Shown here: positions 50,297 to 60,101 of the stretch, in pieces
Layout: each line of letters opens with the position of its first letter
How positions within the stretch are numbered: position 1 is the stretch's first letter
NCBI RefSeq assembly: GCF_001293735.1
Contig: NZ_BCAH01000005.1
Location: forward strand, 1-64,000
DNA length: 64,000 nucleotides
DNA from: Limosilactobacillus gorillae
GTDB taxonomy: Bacteria > Bacillota > Bacilli > Lactobacillales > Lactobacillaceae
Direction: 5' to 3'
Position numbers and translations under genes: made by a program
The notes under the pieces: model-generated
The model's database searches: none
Seen by the model: the letters and a program-made list of their open reading frames with translations, nothing else
What the model was told of the DNA's origin: nothing

Positions 50297-50726
50297 AATG
50301 ACTCATAAACCCAGCTGAAATTAGCCAGGTGATGCCGTAACGGTCCACGATTTGCCCTGCCTGGCTCCCAGAAGGCTGGGGGCTAAAGGGCAGGGTCACA
50401 CGCTGATCGTCTGAGGCGGCCAGGTGTTCAAAGAAGTTGGCCGCTTCGGCGTTATCATCGGCAAAGTCAAGTAGGATCGAAACCAACGAAGACGTTTGTG
50501 GCATTGCCATCATGGCGTCGGCACAGGTAAAGGTTTGCCCAGCAATCGTAAATTCACCATAGGCAGTGGTGTCGTCTAAATTCGTTAGTTCCAGACCGTA
50601 ACTTTCCACCTGATCCTTAGTTAAGCAGCGTCGATCAATGATTTGAGCGCCGAACTGCTGGACATAGTAGTCCATGGCCTCCTTAGCGTTTTCAAAGACC
50701 AGGTAGGGATATATGTCTGCCATCAT
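50295..50726 (-). CDS. VOC-family (PhnB-like) protein
   Basis: 143 residues, PhnB/DUF3335-like glyoxalase fold: IYPYLVFENAKEAMDYYVQQFGA at the start and a C-terminal IVDRYGITWLIS. The family is named after PhnB, but a resistance or dioxygenase role is not shown here. GGAGGAA ribosome binding site. Confidence 0.85.
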   Translation of the reverse strand: MMADIYPYLVFENAKEAMDYYVQQFGAQIIDRRCLTKDQVESYGLELTNLDDTTAYGEFTIAGQTFTCADAMMAMPQTSSLVSILLDFADDNAEAANFFEHLAASDDQRVTLPFSPQPSGSQAGQIVDRYGITWLISAGFMSH

Positions 50727-50915
50727 GTTCCTCCGTTTATAAGTGTCACCTAAAAAATTATAAGGATGATTAATGAATTCGTCAAACGAGGTACCAACTG
50801 ATTCCAGAAAAATCCCTGGTTTATTCGGACGTAAAACGATTTAAATACCGTCTAGTCATGCTATACTAGGTTGGCTTAACTTTTATTACGAATAATTAAA
50901 GAAAGGAACGCCCTT

Positions 50916-52085
50916 ATGAAAAATGTACGCCAACACAGCGCGTTTCTGGTCATCGGAATCTTCTTACTCGGGGCTAGTATGCGCGCCCCCTTTACCTCAA
51001 TTCCCTCGGTGATCAATGAAATCGCCGCTAGCTTCCACACCCCGGCCACCTCGCTGGGAATCTTGACCACCATTCCCCTCATCTGCTTCGGGCTTTGCTC
51101 AACCTTAGTTCCTGCCATCGCTCAGCGTCTGGGAAACGAGTTAACCCTCTTTGTTGCTTTGATCATGCTTTCAATTGGGTCCTTCTTGCGGATCTACGGC
51201 TTCTCGGCTCTGATGATCGGAACTCTGATGATTGGGATTACCACCACCTTTATCAACGTCTTGCTTCCGGCTGTAATCTCGGAAAACCTACCGACTAAGA
51301 TTGGCCCCGTTACTGGAACTTACAACGTGGCCCTCACACTGTTTTCAGCCATTGGGGCTTACGCGATTGCTCCGATCAGCGCCGCCACCAGCTGGCAATT
51401 TGCCGTTGAGCTCCTCTCCTTGTTGGTTTTAATCACCGCCCTTGTTTGGACTCCCAACTTACGCTTTAACTACCGGGCTAGCGCTACTGAACCAACCGAA
51501 GTCGGTGCCAACATGTGGAAGAATCGCCGGGCTTGGTACCTATTAATGTACTTTGCCGGCTCTTCATTTGTCTTTTACACGATCGTGGCCTGGCTGCCAT
51601 CAATCGCAATGGCTAACGGCATGAGTAATAATTCCGCCAGCTTGATTGCCGGGCTCTTCCAGCTATTCTCAATTCCGACCGCCTTCGCCATCCCAGTCCT
51701 GGCCACCAAGCTAACTAACCGGATGCCGCTGGTGCTGTCGGCTGGGCTTATGACTGGCCTGGGCTTTTTAGCCATGCTGTTACCAATCCACCAGTTCTGG
51801 TTCTACGTCCTCATCGCCCTCCTATTGGGACTGGGGACAGCAGCCACCTTTGCATTAATCATGACCCTGTTTGGCTTAAAGACTCGTTCGGTCGCCGATA
51901 CCCGTAATCTATCAGGGATGGTTCAGTCCCTGGGTTACCTGTTAGCCGCCTTCGGTCCGACCGTAACTGGAAACTTGAAGGCAATTACCCACTCTTGGAA
52001 CGAGCCGATCATCGTTACCTTCATTGTGATCTGCTTATTTACCCTCTTTGGGGCCCTTTCCGAACACCACCGCTACGTTAACTAA
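50916..52085 (+). CDS. MFS transporter, CynX/NimT type
   Basis: 389 residues, 12 helices. LLGASMRAPFTSIPSVINEI at the N-terminus is the hallmark of the CynX/NimT (cyanate/nitroimidazole) branch of MFS. Substrate unknown. AAAGGAA ribosome binding site, monocistronic. Confidence 0.88.
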   Translation: MKNVRQHSAFLVIGIFLLGASMRAPFTSIPSVINEIAASFHTPATSLGILTTIPLICFGLCSTLVPAIAQRLGNELTLFVALIMLSIGSFLRIYGFSALMIGTLMIGITTTFINVLLPAVISENLPTKIGPVTGTYNVALTLFSAIGAYAIAPISAATSWQFAVELLSLLVLITALVWTPNLRFNYRASATEPTEVGANMWKNRRAWYLLMYFAGSSFVFYTIVAWLPSIAMANGMSNNSASLIAGLFQLFSIPTAFAIPVLATKLTNRMPLVLSAGLMTGLGFLAMLLPIHQFWFYVLIALLLGLGTAATFALIMTLFGLKTRSVADTRNLSGMVQSLGYLLAAFGPTVTGNLKAITHSWNEPIIVTFIVICLFTLFGALSEHHRYVN

Positions 52086-52253
52086 GGTGGTTTTGGCGCC
52101 GGTTACCAACTAGTAAAATTTTATTTCTATCTAGACCAATCGTCTTAAAAACCTGTTTATAGATGAATTCAACGCCCTCGCTCATTGGTGATCCATTTCA
52201 CGAAAAGGGCGCTTTCATGCCGGTCTGACCGTGCATTCAAATGTTAGAAAGTA

Positions 52254-52270
52254 TATAATTCAATCTGTTA
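52254..52270 (+). promoter_or_regulatory. zwf -10 element and shared leader motif
   Basis: TATAAT at 52254-52259. The adjacent TTCAATCTGTTA (52259-52270) recurs exactly at the gnd promoter (53866-53877). Confidence 0.5.
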
Positions 52271-52310
52271 AGATTGTATTCTTTAGATCATTCTCAGAGG
52301 AGTGAACATT

Positions 52311-53792
52311 TTGGCTAAGGAAAATAAAGCTGTTATCACATTATTCGGGGCCACCGGTGACTTGGCCCAACGCAAGCTCTACCCTTCCCTGTTTAACTTA
52401 TATCAAAAGGGTTACCTTGCAGACCACTTTGCATTGCTCGGAACTTCTCGGCGTCCAGTTTCAGACACTGACTTCCAAGCAATGGTGCTAAAGTCCATTT
52501 CAGGGATTGAAGAAATCAAGGCTGGCAACGCCCAAGCATTTGCTAAGCACTTCTTTTACCAATCTCACGACGTTACTAAGCCGGAACACTATAAAGTGTT
52601 AAAGGAACGCCTTGAAAAGTTAGACAAGCAATTTGAAACCGAAGGCAACCGCCTCTTTTACATGTCGATGGCCCCACAATTCTTTGGGACAATCGCTTTG
52701 AACTTAAAGAAGCAAGCCCTTTTAACCGACAATGGTTTCAACCGGCTGGTTATCGAAAAGCCGTTTGGGCGTGACTTTGCCTCCGCAAAGCAACTCAACG
52801 ATGAACTGTCCCAAACCTTTAACGAAGACCAGATCTTCCGGATCGACCACTACCTGGGAAAGGAAATGATCCAAAACATCGAAGCCCTGCGTTTCGGGAA
52901 CACGATCATTGAATCCATGTGGAACAACCGTTACATTGACAACATCCAGGTAACCTTATCCGAAAAGCTCGGGGTTGAAGAACGGGCTGGCTACTACGAC
53001 CACTCCGGTGCCTTACGAGACATGGTTCAAAACCACATCATGCAAGTGGTTGCCCAACTAGCCATGGAACAACCCGTTGCCTTCACCGATTCCGATGTTC
53101 GGGTTGAAAAGATCAAGGCCCTGCGTTCCCTTCGCCTGTACACGCCGTCCGAAGCTGCTTCTAACTTCGTGCGTGGTCAATACGACGCGGGCAACAACAC
53201 TAACGCCTACCGTAACGAAGAAGGGGTTGACCCAGAATCAACTACTGAAACGTTCGTAGCGGCCAAGCTGATGTTTGATAACTACCGCTGGTCTGGGGTT
53301 CCGTTCTACGTGCGGACCGGGAAGAAGCTGGCTGACAAGTTTACTCGAATCGACGTTGTCTTCCGTAAGCCATTGATTGACATCTTTGCCAACCCGCGGA
53401 TGGCTTCTGAGCAATCCCTGAAGAGTAACGTCTTGACCATCTACGTTGAACCACAATCTGGCTTCGCCATGCGGGTTAACGCCAAGACGGCTGGCCAAGG
53501 TTTCCAGACCGAACCGGTTAACCTGGAATACATGCAAAACGACACCAGCAAGAAGGAAGCACCAGAACCATACGAACGGCTCTTCCACGACGCCCTGGAA
53601 GGCAACCACACTAACTTTGCCTCCTGGTCTGAAATTGCCTACGCATGGAAGTTTGTTGACGTTGTTCGCAAGCTTTGGGACATTGAAGAACCTCAATTCC
53701 CGAACTACAAACCAGGTACAATGGGCCCAGCTGCCTCCGACGAACTGCTGGCCCGTGATGGTCGTGCTTGGGTCTACAACCTAAACCGCTAA
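52311..53792 (+). CDS. zwf: Glucose-6-phosphate 1-dehydrogenase
   Basis: 493 residues. Cofactor motif GATGDLAQRKLYPSLFNL and catalytic RIDHYLGKE. First oxidative step of the phosphoketolase pathway, making 6-phosphogluconolactone and NAD(P)H. Start codon is TTG at 52311, chosen because CAGAGGAG lies 8 nt upstream; a GTG at 52302 overlaps the ribosome binding site. Followed by gnd, which has its own promoter. Confidence 0.96.
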   Translation: MAKENKAVITLFGATGDLAQRKLYPSLFNLYQKGYLADHFALLGTSRRPVSDTDFQAMVLKSISGIEEIKAGNAQAFAKHFFYQSHDVTKPEHYKVLKERLEKLDKQFETEGNRLFYMSMAPQFFGTIALNLKKQALLTDNGFNRLVIEKPFGRDFASAKQLNDELSQTFNEDQIFRIDHYLGKEMIQNIEALRFGNTIIESMWNNRYIDNIQVTLSEKLGVEERAGYYDHSGALRDMVQNHIMQVVAQLAMEQPVAFTDSDVRVEKIKALRSLRLYTPSEAASNFVRGQYDAGNNTNAYRNEEGVDPESTTETFVAAKLMFDNYRWSGVPFYVRTGKKLADKFTRIDVVFRKPLIDIFANPRMASEQSLKSNVLTIYVEPQSGFAMRVNAKTAGQGFQTEPVNLEYMQNDTSKKEAPEPYERLFHDALEGNHTNFASWSEIAYAWKFVDVVRKLWDIEEPQFPNYKPGTMGPAASDELLARDGRAWVYNLNR

Positions 53793-53852
53793 TCGCATTT
53801 AGGGGGATCGTGAGGCGTTATAGTGGCTTTGTTCAAAGTTGCTCAAATTATA

Positions 53853-53881
53853 TTCCCCCTACAGTTTCAATCTGTTATAAT
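53853..53881 (+). promoter_or_regulatory. gnd promoter
   Basis: TTCCCC (53853-53858), 17-nt spacer, TATAAT (53876-53881) with a TG extension. Contains the TTCAATCTGTTA motif shared with zwf. Confidence 0.65.
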
Positions 53882-53928
53882 GGCACTTGTATGTAAGTAA
53901 TTGTTTATTTAAGGAGTGTGACAACACA

Positions 53929-55368
53929 ATGGCTGATCAAACGGCTCAAATTGGTGTAATCGGTCTTGCCGTCATGGGTAAGAACCTGGCATTGAACATC
54001 GAAAGTCGCGGTTTCACGGTTGGTGTATACAACCGTCACCGTGAACGGACTGACGAAATGATGCGCGATCACAGTGAGAAGAAGCTTGTTCCTTCTTACA
54101 CGATCGAAGACTTCGTTAATTCCTTGGAAAAGCCACGTCGGATCCTGATGATGGTTCAAGCTGGTAAGGGTACTGACGCCGTTATCAACGAACTTCTTCC
54201 GCTACTGGACAAGGGTGACGTTTTAATTGACGGTGGGAACACTAACTTCCACGACACCATGGCCCGCAACGCTAAGCTGGACGAATCCGGCATCAACTTC
54301 ATCGGAATGGGTGTTTCCGGTGGTGAATTGGGTGCCCTCCAAGGTCCTTCCCTGATGCCAGGTGGTCAAAAGGAGGCTTACGACCTGGTTGCCCCAATCC
54401 TGACGCAAATTGCTGCTAAGGCTGAAGACGGCAAGCCATGTGTTTCCTACATTGGCCCGAACGGTGCTGGTCACTACGTAAAGATGGTCCACAACGGGAT
54501 CGAATACGGGGACGAAGAATTAATCGACGAAAGCTACAACGTTATGCGTAACGTTCTTGGTCTTTCCGTTGACGAAATGGCTGACATCTTTGCCGAATGG
54601 AACAAGGGCGAACTTGATTCCTACCTCGTTGAAATTACTGCCGACATCCTGACTCGTAAGGATGACTTAGGTGACGACAAGAACACGCCAATCGTTGACG
54701 TTATCTTGGACCGTGGTGCTAACAAGGGGACTGGTAAGTGGTCTTCTGAAACTGCCCTCGATGGTGGTGCCCCACAATCCGTGATCACCGAAGCTGTTTA
54801 CGCTCGCTACATCTCCATGTTGAAGAACGAACGGGTTGCCGCAAGCAAGGAACTCCCAGAAGACGTTGAAAAGATTACTCTTTCTGACGACGAAAAGAAG
54901 GAATACATCGAAAAGATCCGTCAAGCCCTCTACTTCGGTAAGGTTATGTCTTACGCTCAAGGATTCGAACAAATGCGGATCGACTCCGAACGCTACGACT
55001 GGAACCTTCAATACGGTGAATTAGCTCAAATCTGGCGTGAAGGTTGCATCATCCGTGCCCAATTCCTTCAAAAGATCACGGATGCCTTTGAAAAGAACCC
55101 AGAACTCAAGAACTTACTTCTGGATGACTACTTCAAGGACATCGCTAAGAAGTACCAAAAGGCCATTCGTGAAGTTGTTGCCTTATCCGTCAAGGCCGGG
55201 ATCCCGGTTCCTGCCTTGGCTGCAGCTATCAACTACTACGACTCCTACCGTGCAGAAGTTCTGCCTGCAAACCTCTTGCAAGCACAACGGGACTACTTTG
55301 GTGCCCACACTTACGAACGTACCGACCGTCCTGGGAACTTCCACTACCCATGGTACGAAGAACAATAA
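53929..55368 (+). CDS. gnd: 6-phosphogluconate dehydrogenase, decarboxylating
   Basis: 479 residues from the ATG at 53929 (AAGGAGTG, spacing about 10). [15 protein letters not shown] nucleotide motif, GVSGGELGA substrate loop, catalytic Lys/Glu region in [21 protein letters not shown]. Makes ribulose-5-phosphate, CO2 and NADPH, feeding phosphoketolase. Strong codon bias suggests high expression. Confidence 0.97.
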   Translation: MADQTAQIGVIGLAVMGKNLALNIESRGFTVGVYNRHRERTDEMMRDHSEKKLVPSYTIEDFVNSLEKPRRILMMVQAGKGTDAVINELLPLLDKGDVLIDGGNTNFHDTMARNAKLDESGINFIGMGVSGGELGALQGPSLMPGGQKEAYDLVAPILTQIAAKAEDGKPCVSYIGPNGAGHYVKMVHNGIEYGDEELIDESYNVMRNVLGLSVDEMADIFAEWNKGELDSYLVEITADILTRKDDLGDDKNTPIVDVILDRGANKGTGKWSSETALDGGAPQSVITEAVYARYISMLKNERVAASKELPEDVEKITLSDDEKKEYIEKIRQALYFGKVMSYAQGFEQMRIDSERYDWNLQYGELAQIWREGCIIRAQFLQKITDAFEKNPELKNLLLDDYFKDIAKKYQKAIREVVALSVKAGIPVPALAAAINYYDSYRAEVLPANLLQAQRDYFGAHTYERTDRPGNFHYPWYEEQ

Positions 55369-55389
55369 AAACTATTTTGATGGTTTTAA

Positions 55390-55417
55390 CGGCTCCCAGT
55401 TGGGAGCTGTTTTTTTA
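55390..55417 (+). terminator. Terminator after gnd
   Basis: GCTCCCA, short loop, TGGGAGC, then seven T. Confidence 0.88.
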
Positions 55418-55418
55418 C

Positions 55419-55457
55419 TCAAAAAGGCACGCCCCCAATTGGGAGCGCGCCTTTTCA
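55419..55457 (-). terminator. Terminator of uspA
   Basis: Minus strand: AAAAGGCGCGCTCCC, AATT, GGGGGCGTGCCTTTTT. Confidence 0.85.
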
Positions 55458-55478
55458 CGATTCAAATTGTTTGTTAGT

Positions 55479-55952
55479 TTACTTTTCCGGAAGCTTGTTG
55501 TTAATGTCAGTACGAACCACTAACACGTCTACTTGAGCGTTACGCTTAACAAAGGAGGTTACTGAGCCAACCATTGCCCGTTGAACCCGGGAGAGGCCAC
55601 TAGCTCCCATCATGATTAAGTCATTGTTATGGTCGCGCGGGAAATCAAAGGAAATTACCGTCTTGGGGTTCCCCAATCGGATGTGGATATCGATGTTGTC
55701 AAAGCCATCTTCATTCTTAGCCCGGTCAAGGAGTTCGTCTAGGTATTCCTTAGACTTATCAACCAACTGATAGGCAATACTTCCATCGGACATCCCGGCA
55801 AAGTTGTACGACATTGCCCGGGTGTCGATTACGTTCAGTAAATCAAGGTGGGCACCATTTCGCTTGGCCGTTGCCACCGCTTTGTTGAAGGCCAGTTCTG
55901 CTTGCTTAGATCCATCAACTGGAACTAGGATGTTTTCATATTCTTGACTCAT
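55479..55952 (-). CDS. Universal stress protein UspA family
   Basis: 157 residues from the ATG at 55952 with GGAGG 8 nt upstream. ATP-binding GASGLSRVQRAMVGS near the C-terminus (G-2x-G-9x-G-S). An extended -10 TGGTATAAT is just upstream. Its neighbour on the other side is the folded RNA element at 56105. Confidence 0.93.
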   Translation of the reverse strand: MSQEYENILVPVDGSKQAELAFNKAVATAKRNGAHLDLLNVIDTRAMSYNFAGMSDGSIAYQLVDKSKEYLDELLDRAKNEDGFDNIDIHIRLGNPKTVISFDFPRDHNNDLIMMGASGLSRVQRAMVGSVTSFVKRNAQVDVLVVRTDINNKLPEK

Positions 55953-56043
55953 AAAAGTAACCTCCATTCACTCAACTCTTTCACTCATTATACCATTGAT
56001 AAAAGGCTTTCAAAAGGTAAGATCGCGCCGAACCATAACAAAA

Positions 56044-56098
56044 TTGACTTTTGGATTAAAAGCGCCTAAAATTCTGACAAATATAATTTGTGTATAAT
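56044..56098 (+). promoter_or_regulatory. Promoter(s) upstream of the folded RNA element
   Basis: TTGACT (56044-56049), 17 nt, TAAAAT (56067-56072), and a further TATAAT at 56093-56098 whose start point would coincide with the first base of the RNA fold. Confidence 0.55.
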
Positions 56099-56104
56099 TA
56101 GATC

Positions 56105-56226
56105 GTTCAGGGAATTGAAACAGGGCACACCTTCCCGAGTGACTGGAATTGCTAACTACCAGTCAGAAGGCATCTGGCTGGGCCTATGAACCAGTGTTTA
56201 AAACTGGCGCAGCGCTAGCCCTGAAA
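56105..56226 (+). ncRNA. Folded RNA element near uspA and lrp genes
   Basis: Closing stem TTCAGGG (56106-56112) with CCCTGAA (56219-56225). Inside are a two-part hairpin, CCTTC + GACTGG with CCAGTC + GAAGG (56130-56170), and a hairpin CCAGT/ACTGG (56191-56207). No intrinsic terminator directly follows. It could be a riboswitch-like leader of the Lrp gene or an independent RNA. A LAB-specific Lacto-usp motif is described near usp genes; I cannot confirm that this is one. Confidence 0.5.
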
Positions 56227-56380
56227 AAATATCCTCTTTAATTATTAGTACGCCAAATATCGGATGATCGTGCTACACACTGATTTCAATGTTCTAAATA
56301 TCGTTTGGGTAGGGTTCCCCTTTTTACACAAAAATTTTGACGCTCTCAATGTAATTGATCACACGAAGGGATACTAACTT

Positions 56381-56836
56381 ATGGATACTATCGATCAGAA
56401 AATCATCAACATGCTGCAAAAAAACGCCCGGGTTTCATTAAAGGAGCTTTCAGCAGCCTGCTTCATCTCCTCGCCTGCCATTGCCGCCCGAATCAACAAG
56501 CTTGAAAAAGGAGGAATTATCACTGGGTATCACACCGCAGTTAACCTTGAAAAACTCAACTATCACGTTAAGGCCTTTATTCAAGTTCAACTCGAACCCC
56601 ACCAAAAAAAGGATTTCTACCCCTATATAGAATCGATTCCCAATGTGATCGAATGCAACTGTGTGACCGGCGATTACTCCGAGGTGATGGAGGTCGTCTT
56701 TGAGACCACCGCCACCCTTGATGAGTTTATCAACGACATCCAGAGCCGCTTTGGCAAAACTAGCACCCAAATCGTCTTCTCCACCAGCGTTGAGCACCGA
56801 GGCTTACGCTTGGAATCTAAAGATGAAGAAGAATAG
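56381..56836 (+). CDS. Lrp/AsnC-family regulator
   Basis: 151 residues: AsnC-type HTH (MDTIDQKIINMLQKNARVSLKELS region, 1-60) and RAM/ligand domain (about 68-145). Responds typically to amino acids. 155 nt downstream of the folded RNA element, with no better start visible; AAGGGA ribosome binding site. The target is unknown. Confidence 0.9.
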   Translation: MDTIDQKIINMLQKNARVSLKELSAACFISSPAIAARINKLEKGGIITGYHTAVNLEKLNYHVKAFIQVQLEPHQKKDFYPYIESIPNVIECNCVTGDYSEVMEVVFETTATLDEFINDIQSRFGKTSTQIVFSTSVEHRGLRLESKDEEE

Positions 56837-56963
56837 CTTCTCCACTTTCTCCCCTTGCCTAACCACCTGGACGGTGGGGCTACCATGATAGTGGCGAATC
56901 AGGTTAAGGTTCGTAAGTCGCTGTAGTTACAAAACCATGCTTTCGTTGTCATACCTCAAATAT

Positions 56964-57000
56964 AAAAGGGACTGTGATCTTTTTGTCACAGTCCCTTTAA
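56964..57000. terminator. Bidirectional terminator
   Basis: AAAAGGGACTGTGA, T-rich loop, TCACAGTCCCTTT between convergent genes. Confidence 0.9.
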
Positions 57001-57003
57001 ACT

Positions 57004-58809
57004 TTATTTCAATAATTCTTCCACCTGGTCCAGGCGCTGCTTGAAGACGGCTAGAGCCTCTTTCAGATAGCGGCTATTGGTGGCATCGACACCGGCCTGC
57101 TTAAGGATTTTAAGCGGGGCAGCTGACCCGCCGGCGGACAGGAAGTTTAGGTAGGCTTCCCGGGCTCCCGGCTGCTTAGTCCAGACCGCATTAGCTAAGC
57201 TAGTCGATGCTGCCCAGGACGTTGCATACTGGTAGACGTAGTAGTTCATGTAGAAGTGCGGTACATAGGCCCAGGATTGGGTGGCTGCCTCCTTAAAAAG
57301 GACCACGTCTGGGCCGTAGTACTTGGCTAACAGATCAGTACTAGTTTGATCCAGAAAGTCGGCCGTTAGTGTCTGGCCGGTCTGCTCAGCCTGGTAGGCG
57401 GTGTGTTCGAACTCGGCAAACTGGGTCTGACGGAAGATCGTGCCGATAAAGCCGTCAATCGCCTGTTCTAAAACGTATAATTGGACCTGCTTGTTACCCT
57501 GGTACTTTTCGAGCAGATAGTTAGTTAGGATTTGCTCGTTAAAGGTTGAGGCCACCTCGGCCAAAAAGATCGGGGCGTCGGCGTATTGGGCCGGCTGATG
57601 ATGCTGGCTAAACCAGGAATGCATGGCGTGACCAGACTCATGGGCTAGGACAAAGGTCGAGTACAGCTTATCCGTCCAATTCAACAGAATAAAGGGATTA
57701 GCCTTGTAGACACTGATCTGGTAGCCTCCCGAGCGCTTACCAGCGTTTTCAGCCACGTCGATCCAGCGGTGGTCAAACTCCTCCTTGAGTCCGGTCACGT
57801 ACTCATCTCCCAACACGGAAAGGGCGTCCAGGGTCAACTGCTTACCATCTTCAAAACTAGTCTTTAACAGGTCGGCCCCCGCCAGTGGGGTGTTGATGTC
57901 AGCCTGATTAAAGTCACTTAACCCAAGGTATTCTTTTTTGATCCGGTACCAGCGGTGAGCCAAATCAAGGTGGGCGTTGACCGTTTCAACTAGCGTGTCG
58001 TAAACCCGTTCGTCAATCTGGTGCGGGGCTAAGGCAGCCTGGCGCCCAGACTGGTAGTGACGCAATTCGGCAACCGCATTTTGTGCCCCAACGAAGGAAT
58101 TCAAAGTTTGGGCAAAGGTGTTGCGCAAGTCGTGGTAGGGTTTGGCGTAGGCCAGGGTAGCCTCACGCCGAACCGTCCGGTTGAGTGATTCGGTGAACTG
58201 GCTACGATTCCCGTGGGTCAACTGAACCAGGTTCCCATTGTCATCGTGAACCATCCCAAAGTCTAAATCAGCGTCATTTAAGGTGTTGTAAATCTCATCG
58301 GCGCTGGTCAAGGAGCGGTTAAGCCGGGACAAAAGTTTTTCCTCGGCGGTGGCTAAGACGTGCCCTTTTTGCAGGCACACCTGCTCTAATTGGTAGCGGA
58401 ATTCTTCAAGGCCTGGTTCTTCAGTTAAGTAACCCGCCAGCGCCCCTTCGTCAATTGCTAAAATTTCCGGCTCTAAAAAGGCCTCCTTAGTTGCAATCGT
58501 TGTAGCAGCCTTGGCAGCCGTACCAAACAAGGCATTGGCCGTGGCATCGGTTGTATCGCTATCCCGGCGTAAAAAGGCGTAGACATACTCCTTTTCCAGG
58601 TCGGTTTCAATCTGCTTATGGGTGGTTAAAGCAGCGAGCAATTCCTTGGCCCCATTAAGATGGCCGGCAAACCCGGAGAGCTTGTCGGCCAAAGTTAAGG
58701 TAGCATCAAGGTCCGCTCGCATGGCATCATCTGAAGGGTACAAAAGGGTCAGGTCCCAGGTTAATTCAACTGGAACCTCACTCCGTGCCATCAAGTGGTT
58801 CTTGGTCAT
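57004..58809 (-). CDS. pepF: Oligoendopeptidase F (M3 family)
   Basis: 601 residues, full length. Zinc motif HESGH in LAHESGHAMHSWF, with the third ligand glutamate in FLAEVASTFNE downstream. Cleaves peptides of about 7-17 residues in the cytosol. Start has AAGGAAG. Two bases separate its start from the stop of the upstream symporter gene, so the two are an operon. Confidence 0.94.
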   Translation of the reverse strand: MTKNHLMARSEVPVELTWDLTLLYPSDDAMRADLDATLTLADKLSGFAGHLNGAKELLAALTTHKQIETDLEKEYVYAFLRRDSDTTDATANALFGTAAKAATTIATKEAFLEPEILAIDEGALAGYLTEEPGLEEFRYQLEQVCLQKGHVLATAEEKLLSRLNRSLTSADEIYNTLNDADLDFGMVHDDNGNLVQLTHGNRSQFTESLNRTVRREATLAYAKPYHDLRNTFAQTLNSFVGAQNAVAELRHYQSGRQAALAPHQIDERVYDTLVETVNAHLDLAHRWYRIKKEYLGLSDFNQADINTPLAGADLLKTSFEDGKQLTLDALSVLGDEYVTGLKEEFDHRWIDVAENAGKRSGGYQISVYKANPFILLNWTDKLYSTFVLAHESGHAMHSWFSQHHQPAQYADAPIFLAEVASTFNEQILTNYLLEKYQGNKQVQLYVLEQAIDGFIGTIFRQTQFAEFEHTAYQAEQTGQTLTADFLDQTSTDLLAKYYGPDVVLFKEAATQSWAYVPHFYMNYYVYQYATSWAASTSLANAVWTKQPGAREAYLNFLSAGGSAAPLKILKQAGVDATNSRYLKEALAVFKQRLDQVEELLK

Positions 58810-58811
58810 TT

Positions 58812-60101
58812 TTACGCTTCCTTTGATTGTTTTTTGTAACTGTCTAGGTATGCTAAGTACTTGTCACGGTCGAGCGACTTTTCAGACTCCCCGATTACAA
58901 GCGTTGCCACGGTGTTTCCGACCACGTTAACCGCGGTCCGGCCCATATCAACGAAACGGTCAATCCCGGCAATGAAGGTCAAACCAGCTACCGGTACCCC
59001 AATCGTGGAGACCGACGCCAAGAGGACCACGAAGGAGGCCCCGGGTACCCCGGCCATTCCCTTACTGGTGATCATCAAGACTACCAGTAAGGTAAATTGG
59101 TGCTCCCAGGTCAGGTGTAAACCGTATGCCTGAGCCAAGAAGAGGGCAGCCAAGGACTGATAAATAGCCGATCCGTCCAAGTTGAAGGTGTAGCCAGTTG
59201 GGATAACAAAGGAGGCAATCCCCTTGTCGACCCCCATCCTTTGGGTCTTTTCCATTAGGCGCGGCAGGGTTGCTTCCGAACTGGCCGTTGAAAAGGCCAG
59301 CATGATTTCTTCCAGAACTGCCCGCATCGTCTTCCAGTAGTGCAGATGAAACATCCTGCAGACAATCCCAAGTACAACCACACAGAAGACAACCATCGTT
59401 ACGTAAGCAATCAAAATGAAGTAGCCTAGTGGCAGGAGGGCCGACAGCCCCATTTGGGCAACCGTCATCCCAATCAGGCCGAAGACCCCAATCGGGGCGA
59501 ACTTCATGACCCAGTTAGTAACCTTAAACATGACCTCGGAAACGCCATTTAAGACATCAACCAAGACCTTGCCTCGTTCCCCAATTGCGGCAATCCCTAG
59601 TCCGAAGAAGACGGAGAAGAAGATCACCGGCATCATTTCCCCATCAGCCAGGGACTTGAAGATGTTAGTTGGGATAATTGCTAACAGCGTGTCCCAGATC
59701 CCGGTATGCTGAGCCGTCTTGGCAGTGGTCATGTACTTGGAAATGTCACTCCCCTGCAGATCGTGAATGTTAATAAAGCTCCCAGGGTGGGTGATATTGC
59801 CGACCACCAGCCCCAAGACGATCGCAATCGTGGTTAAGACCTCAAAGTAAATCAGGGTCTTCCCCCCAATGCGGCCAAGCTTATGCAGGTCCCCAATGTT
59901 GGCGATCCCAACCGTTAAACAGGAAACCACGATCGGCAAGACGATCATTTGAATTAACCGCAGGAAAATCGTCCCGAGGTTGCTCATGATCGTGATGGCG
60001 CCTTGGTTGTGGTAAGTCAGTGACCCACACGCAATCCCCAAGACAAGTCCAATCACAATTTGCCACCCGAGGCTCAGGCGGAAAAAGCGATACTTCTTCA
60101 T
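58812..60101 (-). CDS. Dicarboxylate/amino acid:cation symporter (DAACS)
   Basis: 429 residues from the ATG at 60101 (GGAGG, spacing 8). Eight-helix GltP-type fold: the serine-rich AFSTASSEATLPRL hairpin (usual HP1), NLDGSAIYQSLAALFLAQ (helix 7 motif) and the HP2 segment GVPGASFVVLLAS are all present. Likely imports glutamate/aspartate or a dicarboxylate with H+ or Na+. Co-transcribed with pepF. Confidence 0.92.
   Translation of the reverse strand: MKKYRFFRLSLGWQIVIGLVLGIACGSLTYHNQGAITIMSNLGTIFLRLIQMIVLPIVVSCLTVGIANIGDLHKLGRIGGKTLIYFEVLTTIAIVLGLVVGNITHPGSFINIHDLQGSDISKYMTTAKTAQHTGIWDTLLAIIPTNIFKSLADGEMMPVIFFSVFFGLGIAAIGERGKVLVDVLNGVSEVMFKVTNWVMKFAPIGVFGLIGMTVAQMGLSALLPLGYFILIAYVTMVVFCVVVLGIVCRMFHLHYWKTMRAVLEEIMLAFSTASSEATLPRLMEKTQRMGVDKGIASFVIPTGYTFNLDGSAIYQSLAALFLAQAYGLHLTWEHQFTLLVVLMITSKGMAGVPGASFVVLLASVSTIGVPVAGLTFIAGIDRFVDMGRTAVNVVGNTVATLVIGESEKSLDRDKYLAYLDSYKKQSKEA

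Noticed and set aside
53238-53696. Frame antisense to zwf
   Set aside because: Same reason: a shadow frame with no start signals.
56105-56226. T-box or cobalamin riboswitch
   Set aside because: The T-box core (TGG-N-ACCGCG) is absent, and the AGGGAA-like segment lacks the other conserved cobalamin motifs.
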